Source: Singulisphaera sp. GP187 (GTDB taxonomy: Bacteria; Planctomycetota; Phycisphaerae; Phycisphaerales; SM1A02). From it: a DNA stretch of 50,776 nucleotides. A program made the translations under genes and the position numbers. The notes below the pieces were generated by a model. It saw only the letters and a list, made by a program, of their open reading frames with translations. It did no database searches and was not told the DNA's origin. The stretch is from contig CAMAXY010000015.1 in NCBI GenBank assembly GCA_945862215.1, positions 1 through 50,776 of the forward strand, in the 5' to 3' direction. Shown here in pieces: positions 17,693-24,961 of the stretch (position 1 is the stretch's first letter; each line of letters begins with the position of its first letter).

Positions 17693-18811
17693 TCAACCGC
17701 CCGGCTGTGACCCAGCTTGCATTTCCTTGATTTGCTTACGCATCTGAACAATCTCTTCCTTCAATTGTTCAATTGCCTCTTCGCCAATTTGCAAGTCGTA
17801 CGTCATTTCTGCCGCGCACTTTTTGTACCAATCGACGATCTTCTGGGTATTACGAATTCGCGCTTGGAGGAAGGCTATGCCACCCTGACTCGAACCTTCA
17901 ATCCCGCGCTTTTGCATAAGAAGTGGAACCTCTTCTTTTGCACCAAGAATAAGTTTTTGCCATTTCTCTGCGATGACCTTACCGGCACTATTGGCTTCGA
18001 ATTTTGTCGTGTCATTCACTCCAAGTTCGCGATACAAGTCCATCTCCGTTGCAGCAGTTCCATCTGAAAACCCAGAATGCTCTGCAGATTTTGCGCTGAA
18101 ATCAAGGTTCTCTTTATTATCGCTTAATTTAAACTCATGTTTGTAATCGTTGTAAAAAGTGACCTTGTCTCCAACTTTGTCGTAAGACAATTCGACTTCG
18201 GAGTGAACCATTGCTGGGCCAATTTTTGGATCTCGGTCGCCTGCCGCGCATGCTTCCGCGACTCGAGACTTCCAATCTTCACGAGCGGATGTAATTTCTT
18301 GACGAGTTGCTCCATTGAGCATTGTGATAGAACCCAATGCGGCTTCTGGCATGAAATACATTTCATCGCAATAGAGCCCAGTAAACGCACCGCCCGAAAT
18401 TGCCTTTTCAATCCAGGCAACTAGGCGGTGCTTATTCTTGATTCGGGTGAGGCTTGCAGCAATCAGATCGCCTTCGGTCACGAGCCCACCATTGGAATTA
18501 ATTCGCAAGATGATGACTTGGCCAGGTCCGTACCCGTCAGCGATTTTCTCAACTTGCTCCATCTCATCGTGACGCAAACCGATTCCAACCATGCCGTCGA
18601 GGGGAAGCACGAAAACTTGCTTCTTCGTCTTTTGGATTTGAGCGCCAGCTGTTGCTGCAGATTTCGTTGCGGCTTTGGAGTCGGTCTGAATAGGCGGTTT
18701 GCTCTCTGCACCTTTGGGAGCAGCAGACTGTGCAAAGATTTGTGATTGCGCAGACAAAAGAATGCACGCAATGCAAATGTTTTTGAATACTCGAAGAGAA
18801 AAATGTTTCAT
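17693..18811 (-). CDS. Secreted ClpP/NfeD-fold serine protease-like protein
   Basis: The ATG at 18811 was chosen because GGAG lies 8 bases before it; a TTG 12 bases upstream would contain that site. The 372-residue product has a signal peptide (about 1-28) and a low-complexity linker, then a ClpP/crotonase-like core. The core has LPLDGMVGIG, an oxyanion-type INSNGG (104-109) and ISGGAF with Ser139, followed by Lys181 in DWKSR. A Ser/Lys pair about 41 residues apart is what NfeD (1510-N-type) membrane proteases use, in genomes where they pair with stomatin-type SPFH proteins. The C-terminal 60 residues are coiled-coil. The paralogue at 18827-20158 lies 15 bases upstream, so they form one operon near the SPFH genes. 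Confidence 0.75.
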   Translation of the reverse strand: MKHFSLRVFKNICIACILLSAQSQIFAQSAAPKGAESKPPIQTDSKAATKSAATAGAQIQKTKKQVFVLPLDGMVGIGLRHDEMEQVEKIADGYGPGQVIILRINSNGGLVTEGDLIAASLTRIKNKHRLVAWIEKAISGGAFTGLYCDEMYFMPEAALGSITMLNGATRQEITSAREDWKSRVAEACAAGDRDPKIGPAMVHSEVELSYDKVGDKVTFYNDYKHEFKLSDNKENLDFSAKSAEHSGFSDGTAATEMDLYRELGVNDTTKFEANSAGKVIAEKWQKLILGAKEEVPLLMQKRGIEGSSQGGIAFLQARIRNTQKIVDWYKKCAAEMTYDLQIGEEAIEQLKEEIVQMRKQIKEMQAGSQPGG

Positions 18812-18826
18812 AGAAAACTCCAAAAT

Positions 18827-20158
18827 TTATTGCTCACTCGAAAAATTCGAACCCAGATTCGAACCCAGATTCGAACCAGGCCCCAATCCTCCGCCACCGC
18901 CCTTCTTGCCACCACCTGATGGCGGGGGCGCCGTCGATTTACTCAGGCCACGAATACGTTCTTGCAATCTCAGCAACTCAGTCTCGACTTCCAGTTTAGA
19001 GATCCCGAATTCTTGATTCAGTTTAATTGCAACCGCAGGATATTTCTTAATGATTGATAGGACTTTTTCTAAGATTCCCTTTGCCTTCGTCAGATTCTTT
19101 TTTTCGTCAACTCCTTGGGCGTCCCCCAAAGCTGCTTGGTACTGCGGATATGACTTCGCACAATCTGCCAGTCCCTTTCGCCAACCATCGATGTATTCCC
19201 GAACCAAGACTTCACCATCTTGAGGCATTCGCACGAAACTACGAATTCCCCGTTGGTACATCAGATCTTCGATCATCGTTGCGTCATCATCGGATACCGT
19301 GCCATCGGAAAGTCCAAGTTCTTCTGCCATTTCTGAGGTGAAGTGCGCAGTAATTTTTTCATTGCTCCCATCGACAACCCAAGTCCCCTTCGCGTCATCT
19401 GACCATTCGATCTCGCGACCTTTGAAACTTGCGCTGAGCATCTTGTCTTCTCGCATCATCGCCAAACCTATGGCTGGGTCATAGCCGCCTGCAATGAGGA
19501 AACCATTGCAGATTCCAACAAATGCTTCTCGAAATTTTGCATAGACCTCGGGATCAGCAACTTTGGTTCGTTCCTGAATACGCTCGAGCCCCATCAATCG
19601 GGCTGAGTCTGTCATATACATATTCGACCAGTACAATCCCAACAGTGCGCTATAGCCAACAGCGTCTCGAACAATCATTATCGGTTCTGCGCCGACCTTT
19701 TCGATGACTTCCTTCAGATTTCGTGACATCTTACGAATCCCATCGTCGTCAAAGATTCCGAATTTTCTTGGATCATCACCGAGGTATCTGACACTATCGA
19801 TGTCAGCAGAGTTCAGGACGAATACAACAATGTCTGGGCGCTTTTCCGTAATGTCCTTGGCAATCTGCTCATAAACTTGTGGATGAATATCTAGACCGAA
19901 TTGCCCTTTGTCTTTTATCCCCATTGGGACAACGTAAACAGTCTGTGATTTTTCTGTTGCAATGACCGGCGCAACTGTAGCTGGAGTCTCTTTGCTTGCG
20001 ACCACCTTGGGCGTCGCCTTTGCCGATGGCGTGACGGGTTTTCCAGGCTTCGAAGTCGCAGGTGGTGTTGTCGCGGGCTTTGATTGGGCCGAAGCACTCA
20101 GGTCAACAAGGAAGATGCTCGCGACTGCGACTATTAAAAAAATCTTCGTACGGATCAT
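18827..20158 (-). CDS. Secreted ClpP/NfeD-fold paralogue lacking the catalytic serine
   Basis: I take the ATG at 20158 because it begins directly with a signal peptide (MIRTKIFLIVAVASIF). A TTG 36 bases upstream is possible. The 443-residue product has a Pro/Ala/Lys linker, then the same fold as its neighbour. VGYSALLGLYWSNMY aligns with ISGGAFTGLYCDEMY of the neighbour, placing Gly168 where that protein has Ser139. The oxyanion motif is changed (LNSADI), while the Lys is kept (Lys208). It is therefore probably a non-catalytic partner or a substrate-binding pseudoenzyme. A Gly-rich tail ends in GSNLGSNLGSNF, encoded by a 12-bp tandem repeat. It is followed within 15 bases by the likely active paralogue. 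Confidence 0.7.
   Translation of the reverse strand: MIRTKIFLIVAVASIFLVDLSASAQSKPATTPPATSKPGKPVTPSAKATPKVVASKETPATVAPVIATEKSQTVYVVPMGIKDKGQFGLDIHPQVYEQIAKDITEKRPDIVVFVLNSADIDSVRYLGDDPRKFGIFDDDGIRKMSRNLKEVIEKVGAEPIMIVRDAVGYSALLGLYWSNMYMTDSARLMGLERIQERTKVADPEVYAKFREAFVGICNGFLIAGGYDPAIGLAMMREDKMLSASFKGREIEWSDDAKGTWVVDGSNEKITAHFTSEMAEELGLSDGTVSDDDATMIEDLMYQRGIRSFVRMPQDGEVLVREYIDGWRKGLADCAKSYPQYQAALGDAQGVDEKKNLTKAKGILEKVLSIIKKYPAVAIKLNQEFGISKLEVETELLRLQERIRGLSKSTAPPPSGGGKKGGGGGLGPGSNLGSNLGSNFSSEQ
18845..18877. repeat. 12-bp tandem repeat, about 2.75 copies
   Basis: The unit ATTCGAACCCAG occurs twice perfectly (18845-18856, 18857-18868) and then partially (18869-18877). It encodes the GSNL-type repeat at the C-terminus of the non-catalytic ClpP-fold protein. 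Because the unit is a multiple of three, copy-number slippage would change tail length without a frameshift. Confidence 0.85.
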
Positions 20159-20255
20159 CGCAAGATCATAGCCATAAATCACGTCTAAAACCAATGGTGC
20201 CGTTTGGAGATTCTCGATATTCGTACGATCAAAAACCCTCCGGACTCATTGCACT

Positions 20256-21506
20256 TCAGCGTTCCCACTCTCGACGAGCAAAAGCAACCGAATCCTCTTT
20301 GGAATTGATATCCCCTTCCAATTGGAGGTCGTACATTTGGTCTAAAAGCCCTTTGAATCGTGGGCCAGGTTGAAACCCAAGTGCAATCAGGTCTGATCCA
20401 CTTACAAAGGGTTCGGGGGCGAGGCCGCCACTCTCGGTCGCAAGGCTGGTCACGGCCTTGCCAACTTCGAGAACGCGCTCGGGTGCGACTCCAAATAAAA
20501 CCTTCAGAGCAGAAGAAAATGCGCTTCGAGATGCGAGACGTTTGCGAGCAGACTTTGGCAAATCGTCCCACTTCAAGTCAAGTGTGGAGATGATTTCAAG
20601 AATCTCCATCATCTCCTTGGATTCGTTCCCAGACAAATTGAGCGATTCCCTCCACGCACCAGATGAATCATTCGGTGCGCGCTCTGCACGGTCAAGACGC
20701 CAAGCAGCCAAGACAGTTGCGAATGAAACTTCGCTCGGCAACCCAGCAATCCGTGCGCACGCTCCAATCGAATTCGACTCGGCGAGCGCCGGCGCATCAA
20801 GTCCCCATTTCTCAATCAATTGCGCCGAGCGCAAGCGTGTTGAATGCGCAAACATTCTGCGAAACTCGCCACCGATGCGCTCTCGACTGACACCACTCAA
20901 GTCGCGTGCGGCATCGCAAATTGCCTGTTCTGTAGCAGAATCTATTGCCATTTCGAATCGCGCAGCAAAGCGGACAGCGCGCAGAGTGCGCAGACGATCT
21001 TCTCGCAATCGAGCCGAAGGATCTCCAATTGCACGAAGAATTCGATTGGCCAAATCTTTTTGCCCGTCGACGAAATCGACAACCTCGCGAGTTAATGGAT
21101 GACGAAAGAGACCATTGATTGTGAAATCGCGACGCTGAGCATCCTCATTCGCATTTGCAAATCGAACGTCGCTTGGACGACGGCCATCTCGATATTCGCC
21201 ATCGCTTCGAAAAGTAGCAACTTCGATCACTCGACCTTTCCAACGAACCAGCATGACACCGAAAGCCTCGCCGACTCCGCGCGCGCTGCGGAAAATCTTG
21301 GCTATTTCTTCAGGTGGAGCGCTCGTTGCGATATCAAAATCGGTGGGTACGAGACCGAGTATTTCATCACGTACACAGCCACCTGCGAAGTATGCGATGA
21401 ATCCTCTCTCAATGATAAGACGCGAGACTGCAACTGCGGCTTCGTGCGCGGTGCATTCCGGCAATCGAGAAGAACTCTCTTGTGAATCGGATTCAGGCTT
21501 GTTCAT
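20256..21506 (-). CDS. cca: CCA tRNA nucleotidyltransferase / poly(A) polymerase-family protein
   Basis: This 416-residue protein has the class II nucleotidyltransferase head: FAGGCVRDEILG, the metal-binding Asp pair in PTDFDIAT, VIEVATFRSDGEY, then RRDFTINGL and the RNA-binding-core motif EDRLRTLRAVRFAARF. The family adds CCA to tRNA 3' ends or poly(A) to RNA, and neither tRNA in this window encodes CCA. The start is ATG 21506, overlapping the end of plsC by 14 bases. The longer open frame upstream lies inside plsC. It is last in the operon TIM-barrel, cmk, plsC, cca. Whether it adds full CCA or only part cannot be judged from these motifs. Confidence 0.9.
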   Translation of the reverse strand: MNKPESDSQESSSRLPECTAHEAAVAVSRLIIERGFIAYFAGGCVRDEILGLVPTDFDIATSAPPEEIAKIFRSARGVGEAFGVMLVRWKGRVIEVATFRSDGEYRDGRRPSDVRFANANEDAQRRDFTINGLFRHPLTREVVDFVDGQKDLANRILRAIGDPSARLREDRLRTLRAVRFAARFEMAIDSATEQAICDAARDLSGVSRERIGGEFRRMFAHSTRLRSAQLIEKWGLDAPALAESNSIGACARIAGLPSEVSFATVLAAWRLDRAERAPNDSSGAWRESLNLSGNESKEMMEILEIISTLDLKWDDLPKSARKRLASRSAFSSALKVLFGVAPERVLEVGKAVTSLATESGGLAPEPFVSGSDLIALGFQPGPRFKGLLDQMYDLQLEGDINSKEDSVAFARREWER

Positions 21507-22224
21507 CTGCAGGTCCAATCGCTGGGTACACCCCTCTCGAATGACTACGAAGTCGCATGCGACAGTGATGCATAAGCTCATTCACGCGCCTGCGAATTTC
21601 TTCCAGGCCTGCGGGGGCATCGGCGAAGAGGGTCGCAGATTCAGTTGGTGAAATGACGGGACCAATCGCTGCCCAAATTCTCCCATGCAAACGCGGGGCT
21701 TTTGATCCTGTGGGCCAAATATCAAACGCACCATCAATCGCCATCGGCACGATCGGGGCACCCGATTTTCGAGCGAGCAATTCGACGCCTCGGCGAAATT
21801 CTTTGATTGAACCATCGGGCGATCGAGAACCTTCGGGATAGATCATGATTGCACGACCAGCAGCGAGTTCGTCCAACGCAGTTCGAACGGCATCTCGATT
21901 GCCACCATCCGAACGAACTGAGATGCAGTTGAGAGCGCGCAGAAGAGCACCAAAAATTGGATTGCGAAAAAGTTCTTCTTTCGCCATTGGGCGAGCGATG
22001 CGATCGCCGACAGCCAGTCCGTGAATCATCGGATCCAAATAAGACTGATGATTTGCGATAAAAATGACCGGCCCATCACGAGGAATATGGTGTGTGCCTT
22101 CGACTCGAAAACGATATCGCCAAGATAATACACTTTGACAGACCTGCGAGCATGCATCCCAAAATGCTGTCTTCGCAAAGCCCGCGCCCGGCGCCCGGCG
22201 CCGGTGGGCAAATGAATTTCTCAC
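21493..22224 (-). CDS. plsC: Lysophospholipid acyltransferase, PlsC family
   Basis: This 243-residue protein carries the acyltransferase motifs: NHQSYLDP (the NHxxxxD catalytic block), then RSDGGNRDA, and YPEGSRSPDG (acyl-acceptor block). The later VPMAIDGAFD block is also present. The family acylates 1-acyl-glycerol-3-phosphate to phosphatidic acid at the inner membrane. I chose GTG 22224 because it forms GTGA with the cmk stop (22221-22224). A TTG at 22239 would also be in frame. The cmk-plsC pairing is common in bacteria and supports both calls. Confidence 0.9.
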   Translation of the reverse strand: MRNSFAHRRRAPGAGFAKTAFWDACSQVCQSVLSWRYRFRVEGTHHIPRDGPVIFIANHQSYLDPMIHGLAVGDRIARPMAKEELFRNPIFGALLRALNCISVRSDGGNRDAVRTALDELAAGRAIMIYPEGSRSPDGSIKEFRRGVELLARKSGAPIVPMAIDGAFDIWPTGSKAPRLHGRIWAAIGPVISPTESATLFADAPAGLEEIRRRVNELMHHCRMRLRSHSRGVYPAIGPADEQA

Positions 22225-22934
22225 GCACTGCCCCCGCAACCACAGCCGACATTTGAATCGTGCAATTTGGCGCGGACAAGACGTTCGAGTTCATGCACGA
22301 CATTTTGAAAAGATAGATCGCTGGTGTCGATCGACACAGAACCAATCGGTTGTTTCAACGGACCTTCTGCACGAGCCCGATCGGAAGCGTCACGTTCGAT
22401 GATTTCTGCAAGTACGCGCTTTTCATCCACCCTCTGGCCTCGCGCGCGCAATTCTTCGGTACGTCGATGAGCGCGAACTTCGGGACGGGCATCCAACCAA
22501 ACGCGAACAGTTGCATCTGGAAAGACAACGCTGCCCTGATCTCGACCTTCTGTGACCAATCTTTCGTGTTGAAGTGCGACCTGCCTTTGAGCCTTTACAA
22601 GTCGAACACGAACTTCATGATGCGATGCGATCAGCGAAACGATGCTGGTGACATCTGCATCGCGAATGCGGTCGCGCACATCTCGCTTGTCCAAGAGAAT
22701 CGTCGGAGGTCGAGAAGAAAAATCCACATCCAAAGTCGCACGATCCATCGCAATAGCAAGGGCAGATTCATGATGTGGATCAATCTGCTGTTCCACCGCA
22801 AGCAAGGCGACTGCGCGATACATCGCTCCAGTATCCAACATGTCAAATCCAAGTCGATCTGCCAACTGCGATGCGGCAGAGGACTTTCCAGTACCTGCAG
22901 GGCCATCGATTGTGATGATGATCGGCAGCATCAT
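22221..22934 (-). CDS. cmk: Cytidylate kinase
   Basis: This 237-residue protein starts with the P-loop ITIDGPAGTGKSS and has LDTGAMYRAVAL, DVRDRIRDADVT, the NMP-binding EGRDQGSVVFPDA (EGRD-type motif with G replacing the more usual 'iGT' context) and RDASDRARAEGPL (lid). It phosphorylates CMP and dCMP for pyrimidine and lipid metabolism. The start ATG overlaps the stop of the TIM-barrel gene in ATGA (22931-22934), and its stop overlaps plsC in GTGA. The C-terminus ends in an odd Cys/Gly tail (VGCGCGGSA) not needed for the fold. Confidence 0.93.
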   Translation of the reverse strand: MMLPIIITIDGPAGTGKSSAASQLADRLGFDMLDTGAMYRAVALLAVEQQIDPHHESALAIAMDRATLDVDFSSRPPTILLDKRDVRDRIRDADVTSIVSLIASHHEVRVRLVKAQRQVALQHERLVTEGRDQGSVVFPDATVRVWLDARPEVRAHRRTEELRARGQRVDEKRVLAEIIERDASDRARAEGPLKQPIGSVSIDTSDLSFQNVVHELERLVRAKLHDSNVGCGCGGSA

Positions 22935-23722
22935 GCGACAGGATCCTCTCGTCCCATCAATTCCAATAATCGTTCACGAGACTTTTGAATTCCTTGAACC
23001 CAATTGGTCGTTCCACTCCAGTCAATTGAAAGTTTATTGACATATCCCAAATTCAAGAGAGATTCGATGTACTCATCAAGGTTGTATCCAATATGTACGC
23101 CATCCTTGTTGAATCCTGAGATTGATACTTCGATCGCCGCAGAATATGGCGCGAGTTTACGCAATGTCTCAACACCGTTTCCAGTTGCGTGAGCATTGGC
23201 GAAGCTTGGCATTGCGCTGATATGAAAACCTCCAATTCGTTTGACGAGATCCATAATGACCTCTGGAGAATCGACAGGCTTGATTGATGGACGAATCAAC
23301 AAATTCACTTCGAATTGCTGGAGCACAGCGACCGCACTTTTCATTGCAGCAGAGACCGAAAGAATGCTTTCACTTGGGCAATTAACCCGCACAGCCAATT
23401 CACTGCATCCAAGCATTTTCGCAGCACGCCCAAGATTCTTTAATGACGCAGTCGCACCTTCTGGATTGCCGTGAAAATCTAAGGGCTCGTCTTGATACAG
23501 AATTAAGCATGGACAGTGAACTCGATCCGCCTGATCACGAAGTTTTTCCAATGATGCCGCATTTTGACCCCGAATCAACTCGACTGGAAGATTTAAACCG
23601 CGAAGTTCTAATTCTTCCGCAACAAATTGTGGCATGTCGAGCAAGTTCAACTTTGTTCCCTTTCGAGGAATGGGTTGAAGCAAGCACGAGCCTGAAAGTG
23701 ATAGAAGAATTTGGTTACTCAT
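22931..23722 (-). CDS. Sugar phosphate isomerase/epimerase-like TIM-barrel protein
   Basis: With the start at ATG 23722 the protein has 263 residues. It shows alternating strand/helix units of an AP-endonuclease-2-like (xylose isomerase-like) TIM barrel: LPVELIRGQN, CPCLILYQDEPLDFHGNP, SELAVRVNCPSES, NLLIRPSIKP, IGGFHISAMPSF, YSAAIEVSISGF and NKLSIDWSG. The family binds divalent metals and acts on sugars, but the usual Glu/His/Asp ligand set is not obvious, so activity is uncertain. The 57 bases before this Met are in frame but contain no better start. It opens the cmk-plsC-cca operon and is divergent from gcvH across 77 bp. Confidence 0.6.
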   Translation of the reverse strand: MSNQILLSLSGSCLLQPIPRKGTKLNLLDMPQFVAEELELRGLNLPVELIRGQNAASLEKLRDQADRVHCPCLILYQDEPLDFHGNPEGATASLKNLGRAAKMLGCSELAVRVNCPSESILSVSAAMKSAVAVLQQFEVNLLIRPSIKPVDSPEVIMDLVKRIGGFHISAMPSFANAHATGNGVETLRKLAPYSAAIEVSISGFNKDGVHIGYNLDEYIESLLNLGYVNKLSIDWSGTTNWVQGIQKSRERLLELMGREDPVA

Positions 23723-23799
23723 TATTGAACTCTCGACCAAGCCGATACGCAGAGGATAACAGGTGGCTATGATCTGCATCCCATCTTAAGGAGAAACAC

Positions 23800-24183
23800 A
23801 TGGCAAGCCCCGCAAATTGCAAATTCACCGAATCGCACGAATGGTTCCGAGTCGAAGGAGAGACCGTTGTGGTCGGAATCACCCAATTCGCAGCGAATGA
23901 ACTGACTGACGTCACCTATGTCCAGATGAAACCAAGTGGAACAGCGATTGAATCCGGCGCGAGCCTTGGGGAAGTCGAAAGTGTCAAGACAACCAGCGAT
24001 ATCTATAGCGTGCTTGCTGGTTCAATCGTTGAAGTGAATACAGAAGTGGTCAAAGATCCTTCACTCGTCAATAGCGATCCATTTGGAAAAGGATGGTTAG
24101 TGAAAATGCGTGCAGCGGATGTTGAAAAACTTGGCGGTTTGATGGACGCATCTACTTATGACGCCAAGCATCCAGTCGGCTGA
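23800..24183 (+). CDS. gcvH: Glycine cleavage system H protein
   Basis: This 127-residue protein matches GcvH throughout: TESHEWFRVEG, VVGITQFAANELTDV, GEVESVKTTSDIYS with the lipoylation Lys63, SLVNSDPFGKGWLVKM near the end. The lipoyl arm shuttles aminomethyl groups between GcvP and GcvT. Those genes and gcvL are not in this window. A strong AAGGAG lies 6 bases before the ATG. Its last 26 bases overlap the start of an ABC ATPase gene in another frame, so the two are probably cotranscribed although functionally unrelated. Confidence 0.96.
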   Translation: MASPANCKFTESHEWFRVEGETVVVGITQFAANELTDVTYVQMKPSGTAIESGASLGEVESVKTTSDIYSVLAGSIVEVNTEVVKDPSLVNSDPFGKGWLVKMRAADVEKLGGLMDASTYDAKHPVG

Positions 24184-24961
24184 CGCAACGATTTCTATTC
24201 GCGCAGTTCGAAAGACCTACTCACTTGCGGGTTCCGTATCCCCAAGTAAAACCGGCAAGAAAACGGGACCACGTGACGTCGAAGCTCTGCGAGGGGTTGA
24301 TTTAGAAATTCGCGAACCTGGCTTTTATGCAGTGATGGGCCGCTCTGGAAGTGGCAAGAGCTCGCTGTTGCATTTGTTGGCAGGACTTGATCGCCCCGAC
24401 ACTGGAGAAATTATTGTGGGCGGTTGTGCGGTTCATTCAATGAAAGAAAATGAACTTGTGAAATATCGCCGGCGAGAGATCGGCGTGATTTTCCAACAAT
24501 TCAATTTACTAACGACACTCGATGCGCTTGCGAACACAATTCTGCCTGGAGTTCTCGACGGAAGACCAACGAAAGAACTTGAAACTCGAGGACGAGAAAT
24601 TCTTGGTGAGCTTGGATTGAGCGATAGGCTGCATCACAGGCCCGAGGCGCTTTCCGGCGGTGAACAACAGCGTGTTGCGATTGCGCGCGCATTGTTATTT
24701 TCACCGCCTGTCATTCTTGCGGATGAACCCACAGGAAATTTGGATTCAACAAGCAGCGCAGCACTCTGGCGATTGCTGGAAGAGACAGCTTCAAAGCGGA
24801 AAATGATCGTGTTGATGGTGACTCATGAGGCGATCGCCGCCTCACATTGTCAACGGACATTCATTCTGAAAGATGGCCGCGTCGCAGGAGAATTTGAAAG
24901 CCATGGACTCGATCCCTCCCAGTTGGCACATCGCTCGTCTGAGCTTGCTCGGACGGCCTAG
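24158..24961 (+). CDS. LolD/MacB-type ABC transporter ATP-binding protein
   Basis: This 267-residue ATPase has Walker [10 protein letters not shown], the family-typical [15 protein letters not shown] (Q-loop), signature [15 protein letters not shown], Walker [14 protein letters not shown] and the switch His in VTHEA. This set is typical of LolD/FtsE/MacB ATPases that power FtsX-fold permeases by mechanotransmission. The next gene encodes exactly such a permease. The start ATG lies inside gcvH (26-base overlap), and I see no better in-frame start nearby. An insertion of about 20 residues, basic and Pro/Gly-rich, follows the first strand (about 24-42). The substrate is unknown; lipoprotein or envelope export is likely by family. 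Confidence 0.92.
   Translation: MTPSIQSADATISIRAVRKTYSLAGSVSPSKTGKKTGPRDVEALRGVDLEIREPGFYAVMGRSGSGKSSLLHLLAGLDRPDTGEIIVGGCAVHSMKENELVKYRRREIGVIFQQFNLLTTLDALANTILPGVLDGRPTKELETRGREILGELGLSDRLHHRPEALSGGEQQRVAIARALLFSPPVILADEPTGNLDSTSSAALWRLLEETASKRKMIVLMVTHEAIAASHCQRTFILKDGRVAGEFESHGLDPSQLAHRSSELARTA

Noticed and set aside
20458-21102. 214-residue plus-strand open frame
   Set aside because: It is antisense to the CCA-adding-type nucleotidyltransferase gene, which has full motifs. Ser/Arg-rich composition is typical of a shadow.
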